A DNA stretch of 44,276 nt from Halomonas cerina (GTDB lineage: Bacteria; Pseudomonadota; Gammaproteobacteria; Pseudomonadales; Halomonadaceae), in contig NZ_JACHXP010000025.1 of NCBI RefSeq assembly GCF_014192215.1, forward strand, positions 1 through 44,276. Reading direction: 5' to 3'. Of this stretch, positions 16,987 through 27,167 are shown piece by piece; the first letter of the stretch is position 1; each line of letters begins with the position of its first letter. The notes under the pieces were generated by a model that saw nothing but the letters and a program-made list of their open reading frames with translations, made no database searches and was not told the origin of the DNA. The translations under genes and the position numbers were made by a program.

Positions 16987-17406
16987 GCGAAGGTCCAGCG
17001 CCTCAACCTGCGCCAGCAGGCGGGCGCGCCTGTCGGCCAGGGTATCCAGGTCATAGGCCTCGGGCGTGCCATGGCCCCAGACCGGCCCCGGCCAGGCGGC
17101 ATCGCCGCGGCGCCTCACGACCACATGGACATGCAGCTGGGCCACCATGTTGCCCAGGCAGGCGATGTTGAGCTTGTCGCCCCCCAGGAAGGCCTTGCAA
17201 GCCTGGCCGACCCGGCTGGCCTCGCGCCACAGCTGCTGCTGCTCGGTCTCGTCGAGCTCGAACACCTCGCTGACGCCAGGCCGACGCGGGATCAGCAGCA
17301 GCCAGGGAAAGCGGGCGTCGTTCATGAGGCGCAGCTGGCAGAGTGGCAGTTCGGTGACGGGGTAGCTGTCTTCCACCAGGCGGGCATCCGGTTCGAAGTC
17401 GGACAT
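16963..17406 (-). CDS. HIT-family nucleotide hydrolase
   Basis: Histidine-triad protein of 147 residues, related to the Ap4A-hydrolase-like group COG0537 that cleaves dinucleoside polyphosphates or nucleotide conjugates. The triad region reads QLHVHVVVRRRGDAAWPGP. The first His of the usual HxHxH is replaced by Gln, and the last two alternate positions are HVHV, as is common in this proteobacterial subgroup. Nucleotide-fold segments ARFPWLLLIPRRPGVSEVFE and GDKLNIACLGNMV are conserved in type. The start ATG has AAGGAG 5 bp upstream. It converges on the lipoprotein pair with a short overlap. Confidence 0.88.
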   Translation of the reverse strand: MSDFEPDARLVEDSYPVTELPLCQLRLMNDARFPWLLLIPRRPGVSEVFELDETEQQQLWREASRVGQACKAFLGGDKLNIACLGNMVAQLHVHVVVRRRGDAAWPGPVWGHGTPEAYDLDTLADRRARLLAQVEALDLRSGEKSQA

Positions 17407-17551
17407 GGGGGCTCCTTGGGGTCTGGCCAGGCCATCAGGCTGCCATCATGGCACAAAAGCCGCGTAACAGCTGGTTCCTTCCTCCCACCCCTGCCGCTAT
17501 GCTGGGCGCCTGCCTTGCTTACCACGGCTACCATGACGAAGGGATTCGCCC

Positions 17552-18298
17552 ATGACACTGCTCGAGGCGCTGGCGCTGTTGCTGGTCGGCAGCCTGGCGG
17601 GGTTCATCAACGTGCTCTCGGCAGGGGGGTCGATGTTGACCCTGCCGCTGCTGATGTTTCTGGGCCTGCCGCCTCAGGTCGCCAATGGTACCAACCGCGT
17701 TTCCATCGCCCTGCAGAGCGTCTCGGCGGTGGCCAGTTTCCTGCGGGCCGGCGCACGGCACGTGGGACTGAGTCTGCGCCTCTCGGTACCGGCGGTGTTC
17801 GGCTCCTTGCTCGGGGTCTGGCTGGCACTGCGCACCGGCGACGCCCTGTTCGAGGCGATCCTGATCGTGGTGATGGCGGGAGCGGCCCTGCTGATGCTGC
17901 TGCCGCAGCCACGGCTGGAGACCCGCCCGCTGACACCGGAGCGCCTCACCCCGGCGGTCTATCTGGCGATGTTCGCCATCGGCATCTACGGTGGCTTCCT
18001 GCAGGTGGGGGTGGGCATCCTCTTCATGGTAGTGCTTTACCGCATGCTGAGGATCGACCTGGCCCAGGTGAACGCCTTCAAGGTGCTGATCGTACTGGTG
18101 TATACCCTGCCGGCGCTGACGATGTTCCTCTATCACGACCAAGTGCGCTGGGCCTACGGCCTGGTGCTGGCCACGGGCAGCATGTCCGGCGCCTGGCTGG
18201 CGGTACAGGTCAACATGAGCCCGCGCGGAGCCTTCGTGGTGAAGTGGCTGACCGTCGGGGTGATCGTCGTCATCATCCTGCGGCTGCTGCTGGCGTGA
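17552..18298 (+). CDS. TSUP (TauE/SafE) family anion exporter
   Basis: Membrane protein of 248 residues in the TauE/SafE (sulfite exporter) superfamily. It has about eight hydrophobic segments arranged as two repeats. The first repeat carries LLVGSLAGFINVLSAGGSML and GLPPQVANGTNRVSIALQS, the typical Gly-Gly-Gly/Ser and NxTNR motifs; the second carries IGIYGGFLQVGVGILFMVVL. Family members move sulfite, sulfoacetate or other small organosulfur/carboxylate anions; the substrate here is not predictable. A small hairpin (CCGTCT GCA AGACGG, 18318-18332) follows the gene and may end its transcript before the entericidin-like gene. Confidence 0.9.
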   Translation: MTLLEALALLLVGSLAGFINVLSAGGSMLTLPLLMFLGLPPQVANGTNRVSIALQSVSAVASFLRAGARHVGLSLRLSVPAVFGSLLGVWLALRTGDALFEAILIVVMAGAALLMLLPQPRLETRPLTPERLTPAVYLAMFAIGIYGGFLQVGVGILFMVVLYRMLRIDLAQVNAFKVLIVLVYTLPALTMFLYHDQVRWAYGLVLATGSMSGAWLAVQVNMSPRGAFVVKWLTVGVIVVIILRLLLA

Positions 18299-18396
18299 GG
18301 CCGGGGGGTGTCGGTACCGTCTGCAAGACGGCTGCAGCCCGGGCAGCGTGCTAGATTGAGAGGGGCATAGCCCGCCCACTGCACAAGGAGAATCTC

Positions 18397-18528
18397 ATGA
18401 AGCGCATGCTCTCGCTGATCCTGGTCGCCCTCTTTGCTGCGTCGCTGCTGGGCGGCTGCAACACCATCCGCGGTGCCGGACAGGACATCGAGGAAGGCGG
18501 TGAGGCCATCCAGGAAAGCAGCTACTGA
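18397..18528 (+). CDS. Entericidin-like small lipoprotein
   Basis: A 43-residue product with AAGGAG 6 bp before the ATG. It has a lipoprotein signal (MKRMLSLILVALFAASLLGG then Cys, lipobox LGGC) and the short charged mature part NTIRGAGQDIEEGGEAIQES typical of the entericidin EcnA/EcnB family. In enterobacteria EcnA/EcnB form a small antidote/toxin lipoprotein pair induced in stationary phase. Many proteobacteria, as apparently here, carry a single copy whose toxicity is unproven. A -10-like TGCTAGAT at 18349-18356, 41 bp before the ATG, would suit sigmaS control. This gene is too short for routine ORF length cut-offs. Confidence 0.85.
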   Translation: MKRMLSLILVALFAASLLGGCNTIRGAGQDIEEGGEAIQESSY

Positions 18529-18575
18529 TCAAAAGCTGCGACTGAGCCCCGGGGCGGACCGCGGCTGAACCGCTC

Positions 18576-19100
18576 TCACGGCTCCTCGCCGGCTGACAAG
18601 GCGGCGCCGTGCTCGTCCTGGGTACGGCGCTCCTCCTCCTCGGCCTGCTTGCGCAGCTTCTTGCGCAGGGCCGCCTTCTCGTGACGCAGCTTCTGGGCTC
18701 GTGTCGCGAGCGGCAGGGGCGGGACGCGGGCCGGCTTGCCATCGCCGTCCACCGCGACCATGGACAGGTAGCAGCTGTTGGTATGTCGGATCACCTTGTC
18801 CCGGATGTTCTCGGCCACCACCTTGATGCCGATCTCCATGGAGGAACGGCCCACATGGTTGACGCTGGCCAGGAAGGTGACCAGCTCGCCAACATGGATC
18901 GGCTGCTTGAACAGCACCTGGTCCACCGACAGGGTGACCACGTAGTGGCCTGAGTAACGGCTGGCACAGGCATAGGCCACCTCATCGAGCTTCTTGAGAA
19001 TGGCCCCACCGTGCACCTTGCCGCTGAAGTTGGCCATGTCCGGGGTCATCAGCACGGTCATCGTCAGTTCGTGCTGGCCGGGCAGTGAGTGTTCGTCCAT
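18576..19100 (-). CDS. Acyl-CoA thioesterase (hotdog fold)
   Basis: Hydrolyses acyl-CoA to free acid and CoA. The start ATG at 19100 has AGGAGG 8 bp upstream and gives 174 residues. The open frame continuing upstream belongs to antisense of atoE and is rejected. The hotdog signature is clear: MTPDMANFSGKVHGGAILKK (catalytic Asp/His-Gly-Gly region) and VNHVGRSSMEIGIKV, as in YciA/ACOT enzymes. A highly charged C-terminal helix (HEKAALRKKLRKQAEEEERR) extends beyond the core. It is the second leftward gene after atoE, across a 92-bp gap containing a hairpin. The pairing with a fatty-acid transporter suggests a shared role in short/medium-chain acyl metabolism, by context only. Confidence 0.9.
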   Translation of the reverse strand: MDEHSLPGQHELTMTVLMTPDMANFSGKVHGGAILKKLDEVAYACASRYSGHYVVTLSVDQVLFKQPIHVGELVTFLASVNHVGRSSMEIGIKVVAENIRDKVIRHTNSCYLSMVAVDGDGKPARVPPLPLATRAQKLRHEKAALRKKLRKQAEEEERRTQDEHGAALSAGEEP

Positions 19101-19135
19101 CGCGGTGTCCTCCTGAGGTGTCCTGACAGCATAAC

Positions 19136-19162
19136 GCCTGGCTCCCGCAAGGGAAGCCAGGC
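19136..19162. terminator. Hairpin between atoE and the thioesterase gene
   Basis: GCCTGGCT / AGCCAGGC plus an inner CCC/GGG, with a GCAA tetraloop and one bulged A, form an 11-bp stable stem. No T-run follows on the minus strand. It probably attenuates or stabilises at the end of atoE rather than fully terminating. Confidence 0.5.
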
Positions 19163-19192
19163 ATATGCCGGAGTGCGGGGCTCGCTCGGGGG

Positions 19193-20503
19193 TCAGAACC
19201 AGGTCAGGCCGACCGCGATGATCGCCCCGGTGATGAACAGCTGGATCAGGCAGAAGCCCATGATGTCCTTGGCCTTGAGCCCGGCGATGCCGAGTACCGG
19301 CAGGGCCCAGAAGGGCTGCAGCAGGTTGGTCCAGGCGTCCCCCCAGGCCACGGCCATGGCCACCCGAGGGATGTCCACGCCCAGGGCCTGGGCCGCCGGC
19401 AGCATCACCGGGGCCTGCACCGCCCACTGGCCGCCGCCGGAGGGCACGAACATGTTGACGATCCCGGCACTGAGGAAAGACCAGAAGGGCAGGGTGGTCG
19501 CAGTGGCGAAGGAGATCAGCGCCTCGGACAGGCTCTCGGCCAGTCCCGACTGCACCATGATCGCCATGATACCGGCGTAGAAGGGGAACTGGATGACGAT
19601 GCCGGCCCCGCCCTTGATGGCCTCCTGCAGGCTGTTGAGCAGGCTCTGGGGCGTGCGGTGCAGCACGATGGCCAGGAACAGGAACAGGAAGTTGACCACG
19701 TTAAGATTGAGGCCGCCGCCGCGCAGCACGAAGTGGTCGAGCAGGAACAGCAAGCCGGGGATGCCGACCAGCCAGGCCAGGGTCATGCTGTTCTCGAGGC
19801 GCTCCGCCGGACGGGTGATGCGCGGCCGTCGTGTCTCCACCTCACCCAGCAGCTTGGGGTCGACGTAGACGCTGTCCTTCTCGTCCGGCAGCATCATCCG
19901 GTTGACCAGCGGCACGGCGATGAACAGGCAGAGCACGATGGCCAGGTTGAACAGCGAGAAGATGGTCTCGCCGGTGCCGATCACGCCGATCTGCTCGACG
20001 GCGAAGTGGCCTTCGGTAGCGATGACCAGCGGCACCGAGCCGGCTAGCCCACCGTGCCAGACGATGAAGCCCGAGTAGGCACTGGCGACCAGCAGGCGAT
20101 AGTCCACCCGGATCTGGCGGGCCAGTTCCTTGGCGAACAGCGCGCCCACCACCAGGCCGAAGCCCCAGTTGATCCAGCTGGCGACCAGTGACACCAGGGT
20201 GACCAGCACAATGGCCGCGCCGGCATTCTTCGCCAGGCCCGCCAGCCGCTGCAGCAGGCGGCTGACGGGAGGGGAACTGGCCAGCATGAAACCGGTGACC
20301 AGCACCAGCAGCATCTGCATCGAGAAGGTCAGCAGGTTCCAGAAGCCATCGCCCCAGAAGCGCAGCACCGCCAGCGGCGTCTGGCGCTCCACGGCGATGG
20401 CGGCGGCCGCGGCGATGAGGGTCAGCAGCAGCACGAAGATGTAGGGATCGGGCAGGTACTTCTCGACCAGCTTGACCGCGGGTCTGGACAGGGCCTTGAG
20501 CAT
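19193..20503 (-). CDS. Short-chain fatty acid transporter (AtoE family)
   Basis: Inner-membrane protein of 436 residues resembling AtoE/short-chain fatty acid transporter. About ten to twelve membrane segments are visible, with YLPDPYIFVLLLTLIAAAAA near the N-terminus, INWGFGLVVGALFAKELARQ, and the family hallmark NMFVPSGGGQWAVQAPVMLP near the C-terminus. In E. coli AtoE works with the Ato acetoacetate/butyrate pathway; no ato enzymes occur here. It starts at ATG 20503 with a modest AGGAAG site. The downstream partner is an acyl-CoA thioesterase. Confidence 0.92.
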   Translation of the reverse strand: MLKALSRPAVKLVEKYLPDPYIFVLLLTLIAAAAAIAVERQTPLAVLRFWGDGFWNLLTFSMQMLLVLVTGFMLASSPPVSRLLQRLAGLAKNAGAAIVLVTLVSLVASWINWGFGLVVGALFAKELARQIRVDYRLLVASAYSGFIVWHGGLAGSVPLVIATEGHFAVEQIGVIGTGETIFSLFNLAIVLCLFIAVPLVNRMMLPDEKDSVYVDPKLLGEVETRRPRITRPAERLENSMTLAWLVGIPGLLFLLDHFVLRGGGLNLNVVNFLFLFLAIVLHRTPQSLLNSLQEAIKGGAGIVIQFPFYAGIMAIMVQSGLAESLSEALISFATATTLPFWSFLSAGIVNMFVPSGGGQWAVQAPVMLPAAQALGVDIPRVAMAVAWGDAWTNLLQPFWALPVLGIAGLKAKDIMGFCLIQLFITGAIIAVGLTWF

Positions 20504-20610
20504 GAGGGGATCGCTTCCTTTCGATGATAAAGGATCGTTGGAAAAAATAGCGCATCCTCAGAACGTTGCGCTTACGGGCAGGTCAACGCTGCCGAGCCGA
20601 AAGAATGTTG

Positions 20611-21984
20611 TCAAAGTCGACCTTGGTCGAGGTCGGCAGGGCGGGGACTATCGCACCAGCGGGTGCATCGGTAGTGACGGTAATAGGCGACCAGCACGCC
20701 CGAGCGCACCGCGGTGAAGACGAGGAAGGCCAGCCACAGGCCATGGTTGGCGAAGCCGGGCGGGCCCAACGTCTGGGTGAGCCACCAGGCCGGCAGGTAG
20801 GCGGCGAGGCCAAGATAGATGCTGTTACGCATCTCGCGGGTCGCCGTGGCGCCGATGAAAATGCCATCGAGGAGGTAGCTCCAGACGGCGACCAGCGGCA
20901 TCGCGACCATCCAGGGCAGGTAGGCCCCGGCCGTCTCCCGTACCGCCGGCAGCCCGGTCAGTAGGGCGATCAGCAAGTCGCCGCCAATGGCGAAGGCCAG
21001 GGCGGCCAGGAGCGCCGTGATCAGCGAGAAATGTGCCGTCGCACGCACGGTGGCGGCGAACTCGTCCCAGCGCCGGCGGCCCACCGAGCGTCCAACGAGG
21101 GCCTCGGCGGCGTGGGCGAAGCCGTCCAGCAGGTAGCTGACCAGCATGATGAACTGCAGCAGCACCGCATTGGCCGCGAGCACGGTATCGCCTTGGGCGG
21201 CGCCCCGCGAGGTGAAGAAGGCCATGGCGAAGAGCAGGCCCAGGGTGCGCACGAAGAGATGGGCGTTGACCCGCAGGAGCTCGCCATAGGCGGCCAGGCG
21301 CAGCAGCCGTTCGCGCAGGAAGCGTCCCTCCAGCAGCTTGAGTTGGCGCGACACCAGCCAGAGGCCGAAGGTTAGCGCCGTATAGTCGGCGAGCACCGTG
21401 GCCCAGGCCACGCCGTCGCTGGTCATGCCCAGGCCTACCACGAACAGCAGGTCCAGGGCGATGTTGACGCCATTGGTCAGTACCAGGATGGCCAGCGTCA
21501 CCCGTGAGTTCTGCTGGCCCAGGAACCAGCCAAGGATGGCATAGTTGGCCAGCACCGCCGGGGCCGAGAGCAGGCGGATGCGGGCGTACTCCGCGGCCAG
21601 CGCCGTGGCCGCCTCGCTGCCGTCGAGCAGCCACAGCCCCAGCGTCACCAGTGGTCCACCGGCGAGGATCAGCCCCAGGCCGATCGCCAGGGCGAGCAAC
21701 AACGATTGGCCGAACAGGTTGCGCACCTCACCGTCCGCCTCGCGGCCCACGGCCTGTGAGGTCAGGCCGGTGGTACCCATGCGCAGAAAGCCGAAGCCCC
21801 AGTAGAGGAAGCTGAACAGCGTTGCCCCCAGGGTGACGCCGGCGAGATAGCGCGAGTCGGGCAGATGGCCAACTACGGCGGTATCCACCAGCCCCAGCAG
21901 TGGCACGGTGATGTTGGAGAGGATGATCGGCCAGGCCAGGGAGAAGACACGCTGGCGAGTAGCGGTCGGGGAGGATGGTGTCAC
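20611..21984 (-). CDS. MATE-family efflux transporter (DinF-like)
   Basis: Cation-coupled multidrug/metabolite exporter of the MATE family, DinF branch. About twelve membrane segments are organised as two halves: VFSLAWPIILSNITVPLLGL opens the first, and LRVNAHLFVRTLGLLFAMAF opens the second. The GTG at 21984 gives 457 residues, close to E. coli DinF (459). An earlier GTG at 22050 adds 22 residues, running toward a dispersed repeat, that do not look like transporter sequence. Neither start has a strong ribosome site, so the start is uncertain. The substrate is unknown. Confidence 0.9.
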   Translation of the reverse strand: MTPSSPTATRQRVFSLAWPIILSNITVPLLGLVDTAVVGHLPDSRYLAGVTLGATLFSFLYWGFGFLRMGTTGLTSQAVGREADGEVRNLFGQSLLLALAIGLGLILAGGPLVTLGLWLLDGSEAATALAAEYARIRLLSAPAVLANYAILGWFLGQQNSRVTLAILVLTNGVNIALDLLFVVGLGMTSDGVAWATVLADYTALTFGLWLVSRQLKLLEGRFLRERLLRLAAYGELLRVNAHLFVRTLGLLFAMAFFTSRGAAQGDTVLAANAVLLQFIMLVSYLLDGFAHAAEALVGRSVGRRRWDEFAATVRATAHFSLITALLAALAFAIGGDLLIALLTGLPAVRETAGAYLPWMVAMPLVAVWSYLLDGIFIGATATREMRNSIYLGLAAYLPAWWLTQTLGPPGFANHGLWLAFLVFTAVRSGVLVAYYRHYRCTRWCDSPRPADLDQGRL

Positions 21985-22061
21985 GGGAAATCCGTCGGCG
22001 GTCAAACCGCGCAGGGTGGCGTGTCCCGGTTCGTAACGCAACCGCCCCACCGGGGAGCGCA

Positions 22062-22223
22062 GGGCTATCGCAGATAGCGTCCATCGCTCGGGTCTGGTCT
22101 GGCGATAAGCCTATGAGGAGGCGCTGTAAACCCATCCCTGGGCGCTACCGACGCCATCCCTGGCGTGGACCTCCTCTTCGGCTTGCCCCCAGCGCCCCTC
22201 GCTTTGCGTAACGGCGATAGCCC
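22062..22223. repeat. Dispersed structured repeat, copy 1 (162 bp)
   Basis: A MITE-like element bounded by perfect terminal inverted repeats GGGCTATCGC (22062-22071) and GCGATAGCCC (22214-22223). Inside are an arm containing GAGGAGGCGCT, the small hairpin CGCCATCCCTGGCG, and a complementary arm CCTCCTCTTCGGCTTGCC, so the whole can fold into nested stems. It shares blocks such as GCTACCGACGCCATCCCTGG and ACCTCCTCTTCGGCTTGCCC with the copy at 26931. It fills the gap between the MATE gene and the first outer-membrane protein gene. No coding capacity is seen. Confidence 0.85.
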
Positions 22224-22264
22224 CACTGGGTGGCGGGGCGGCGGCAGGCGCGGTCGGCGGCCTT

Positions 22265-22897
22265 CTAAAAATGGTAGCCCAGGCTGGCGGAGACGAGATG
22301 GGTCTCGAGCGCCTCACCGCTCTCGCCGATGTCGTAGCGCTCATACGCGGCACGCATCATGAGGCGGTTGATCCGGTATGTCGCGCCGATGCCATAGAAA
22401 GGGGCGGTATCGCCGCCCAGGGCTTCGCCCTGGACGATGGTGTTGCCATTGACGCGGTCGGTGCCGGCCATCTTCACCTGTCCGGCAAGCATGCCCAGCC
22501 TGGCGTGCAGGCTGATACCGTAATGGAAAGGCATGACTCCCACCAGAGCAAGGCCGAGGCCGTCCGCGTCGACAGCGAGCTCGGCTGTCGTCAGATGGCC
22601 AGCGCGTGGTGCGGTCGAGCCATTGGCCGCAAGGTCACCGAAGTCGAGGTAGTTGGCCTCCATGGCCACGAAGGGTGTGAACTGATAGCCGGCAAAAAGC
22701 CGATAGCCGGTATCGCCGTCACCGATGTTGGCACCCAGGGCATCCCGCCGTTCCAGCGGATCGTTCTCCAGCACGGCCTGACCGGCGCCGATCTCCAGGT
22801 AAGGCCCGGCATGGGGGACATGCTCGTCACTCTGGACCAAGGCAGAGGCCGCGGCCAGGCTGGGGACGAGGATGGCGGTGGCGATCAGGCGGTGCAT
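22265..22897 (-). CDS. Outer-membrane beta-barrel protein, paralog 1
   Basis: Small porin-like barrel of the OmpA/OMP_b-brl type, 210 residues. The ATG at 22897 (AAGGAG 6-8 bp upstream) begins a signal peptide MHRLIATAILVPSLAAASAL. The mature chain has alternating strands: YLEIGAGQAVLE, GYRLFAGYQFTPFVAMEANY, YGIGATYRINRLMMRAAYER. It ends with SASLGYHF; a C-terminal aromatic residue is the normal Bam recognition signal. It is closely similar in layout to the next gene upstream (23136-23771), so the two are tandem duplicates with separate hairpins and promoters. Role unknown; no extra peptidoglycan-binding domain is present. Confidence 0.85.
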   Translation of the reverse strand: MHRLIATAILVPSLAAASALVQSDEHVPHAGPYLEIGAGQAVLENDPLERRDALGANIGDGDTGYRLFAGYQFTPFVAMEANYLDFGDLAANGSTAPRAGHLTTAELAVDADGLGLALVGVMPFHYGISLHARLGMLAGQVKMAGTDRVNGNTIVQGEALGGDTAPFYGIGATYRINRLMMRAAYERYDIGESGEALETHLVSASLGYHF

Positions 22898-23063
22898 CTG
22901 GCGCTCCTTGTCACGGCGAGCCCGGGGGACATCAGGAACCGGCCGGCGTCCAAAGCAAAAAACGGTGAATATTTGTAATGTAGGTGATCCTGGCCGCTTG
23001 TCGAGTGCCAGCCATGGCAGGGAGCAGGCGTGACCCGTCGGGTGGTGTTCGGTACGCAACGCA

Positions 23064-23089
23064 ACAGCCCCGCCGTATGGCGGGGCTGT
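23064..23089. terminator. Hairpin downstream of outer-membrane paralog 2
   Basis: A perfect 11-bp stem, ACAGCCCCGCC / GGCGGGGCTGT, with a GTAT loop starts 47 bp after the stop codon of the gene ending at 23136. No long T-run is present, but the stem is strong and isolates the two barrel genes. Confidence 0.6.
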
Positions 23090-23135
23090 GATGCCGGCGG
23101 GCAGGGCAGGCCGCCGAGGTCAAGGGCGAGCCTGG

Positions 23136-23771
23136 CTAGAAGCGGTAGCCTAGGCTGGCGGAGGCGACGTCGATCTCGAAGTCCTCGCCGCTGTCGCTGA
23201 GTTCGTAGCGCTCGTACTCGGCCCGCAGAATGACCTGGTTGATCTGGTACTCGGCACCAAGGCCATAGTAGGGATCGGTGCCGTCTCCTCCCGATTCTCC
23301 ATCGTAGATGACGTCACCGTTATAGCGTGCAGTTCCGGAGACCTCCCCATCCCAAGCGAACATGCCCACCTTGGCATGCAGGCTGAAGCCATTCTGTATC
23401 GGCAGCTTGCCGACCAAAGCAATGCCAAACCCTTCAAAGCTTAAATCTATGTCGGCTGTTGCGGTGTTTACTCCGTCTGTCACTGTTGCATTAGCTTTGA
23501 ACTCTCCAAAATCCAGATAGCTAGCCTCTAGGGCAAAGTTCGGATTGAACTGGTAGCCGGCAAACAGCTTGTAGGCTGTATCACTGTCGTCGGTATCGAG
23601 GCCCCAGCTATCCAGTTGGTCAAAGGTGTCGCTATCTAAGGTGGCTTCCCCAATCCCGGCACCCAGATAGAGTCCCTCATCGGGGTTGTACGGCTGGTAC
23701 TGATAGTTCTGGGCGACGGCGGGGGTGGCGACAAGGCCGGCGAGGACGGCGGTGGCGATCAGACGTTGCAT
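23136..23771 (-). CDS. Outer-membrane beta-barrel protein, paralog 2
   Basis: A barrel protein of about 211 residues. ATG codons at 23774 and 23771 are both possible; AAGGAG is 3 bp and 6 bp upstream respectively, so 23771 is preferred. The signal peptide is MQRLIATAVLAGLVATPAVA, cut before QNYQYQ. It aligns with its neighbour: GLYLGAGIGEATLD, AYKLFAGYQFNPNFALEASY, YYGLGAEYQINQVILRAEYE and terminal SASLGYRF. The mature part is acidic. Its central part is much less GC-rich than the surroundings (about 47% GC over 23401-23520 by my count), suggesting that this segment was acquired or replaced by recombination. Confidence 0.87.
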   Translation of the reverse strand: MQRLIATAVLAGLVATPAVAQNYQYQPYNPDEGLYLGAGIGEATLDSDTFDQLDSWGLDTDDSDTAYKLFAGYQFNPNFALEASYLDFGEFKANATVTDGVNTATADIDLSFEGFGIALVGKLPIQNGFSLHAKVGMFAWDGEVSGTARYNGDVIYDGESGGDGTDPYYGLGAEYQINQVILRAEYERYELSDSGEDFEIDVASASLGYRF

Positions 23772-23774
23772 CAT

Positions 23775-24034
23775 GCGCTCCTTTGCATGGTATAGGACTT
23801 GCCGACAGGGCGGCGTCGCAAGGCAGCGACCCTGTCGTAACATCCTGTTAACGGATGCCGTGCTGGATAGTACTTGCTAATTCCAGTTAACGCCATGGCT
23901 CATACAGCAGGTATGAGCCGAGTCAAGAAGCAGGAAGGTCAGGACCTCGGCCGAGCGGCCTTACGGCGCTGCCGGGGAGGCAGCGTCAGCCGGTACGCCG
24001 GCGAGATGGGAAAGTGTGGGGAAAGCCAACCATC
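23775..24034. other. Regulatory-looking spacer upstream of outer-membrane paralog 2
   Basis: A non-coding gap of about 260 bp up to the ferredoxin terminator. It holds a near-palindrome CATCC-N7-GGATG around GTTAAC (23841-23857), 70 bp upstream of the barrel gene, and a perfect 9-bp inverted repeat GGCTCATAC / GTATGAGCC with a 5-nt loop (23897-23919). Either could be an operator for the barrel gene. A small plus-strand open frame here lacks a ribosome site and protein-like composition and is not called. Confidence 0.4.
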
Positions 24035-24061
24035 GACGCCCCGCTCGATGAGCGGGGCGTC
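24035..24061. terminator. Terminator hairpin of the fabY-coaD-ferredoxin operon
   Basis: A perfect 11-bp stem, GACGCCCCGCT / AGCGGGGCGTC, with a 5-nt loop lies 26 bp past the ferredoxin stop codon. The minus strand continues GATGGTTGGCTTT, a weak T-tract. Confidence 0.65.
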
Positions 24062-24086
24062 AGGCATGATGCTGGATGATAGGCGC

Positions 24087-24362
<276 letters not shown>

Positions 24363-24423
24363 TCACGCCGGCCCTTGCCCTTGGTGCAGTCGACCTCGGG
24401 CGCGAGATGCCCGAGTGCCGTGG

Positions 24424-26819
<2,396 letters not shown>

Positions 26820-26930
26820 GCCGGGTTCCTCGTTGTGCGGTTGATGTCTGGGCTCAAGGTCTGTCGGTATCAGGCCATGGATCATAGCACCCGCCCTGTG
26901 GCGTCGTCATGCGGGCGGCGGCAGGCAACA

Positions 26931-27091
26931 GGGCTATCGCAGTTAGCATTGTCGCCGGGGCTGCTCTGTCGGCAAGCCTGCGAGGAGGCGCTATGAATAC
27001 CTCCTTGTACGCTACCGACGCCATCCCTGGCGTAGGACCTCCTCTTCGGCTTGCCCCCCAGCGCCCTCGCTTTACGTAACGGCGATAGCCC
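26931..27091. repeat. Dispersed structured repeat, copy 2 (161 bp)
   Basis: The second copy of the element at 22062, in the same orientation, with identical terminal inverted repeats GGGCTATCGC (26931-26940) and GCGATAGCCC (27082-27091). The right half is nearly identical to copy 1 (GCTACCGACGCCATCCCTGG, ACCTCCTCTTCGGCTTGCCC, GTAACGGCGATAGCCC). The left half has diverged but keeps its ability to pair: GGCAAGCCTGCGAGGAGG can pair with CCTCCTCTTCGGCTTGCC. It lies in the 348-bp gap between the divergent fabY operon and the TrmB-like gene. The rest of that gap has no gene. Confidence 0.85.
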
Positions 27092-27167
27092 TGCGGCAGG
27101 CAATGTCCTGCGCCGGCCCCGTGGCGACTGCTAGAATGGGGCGGTTGCCTTGCCACCGAGTCACCCC

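Noticed and set aside
19101..19427. N-terminal extension of the acyl-CoA thioesterase by about 109 residues
   Set aside because: The extension overlaps atoE in another frame and is Gly/Arg-rich; the ATG at 19100 has AGGAGG and matches family length.
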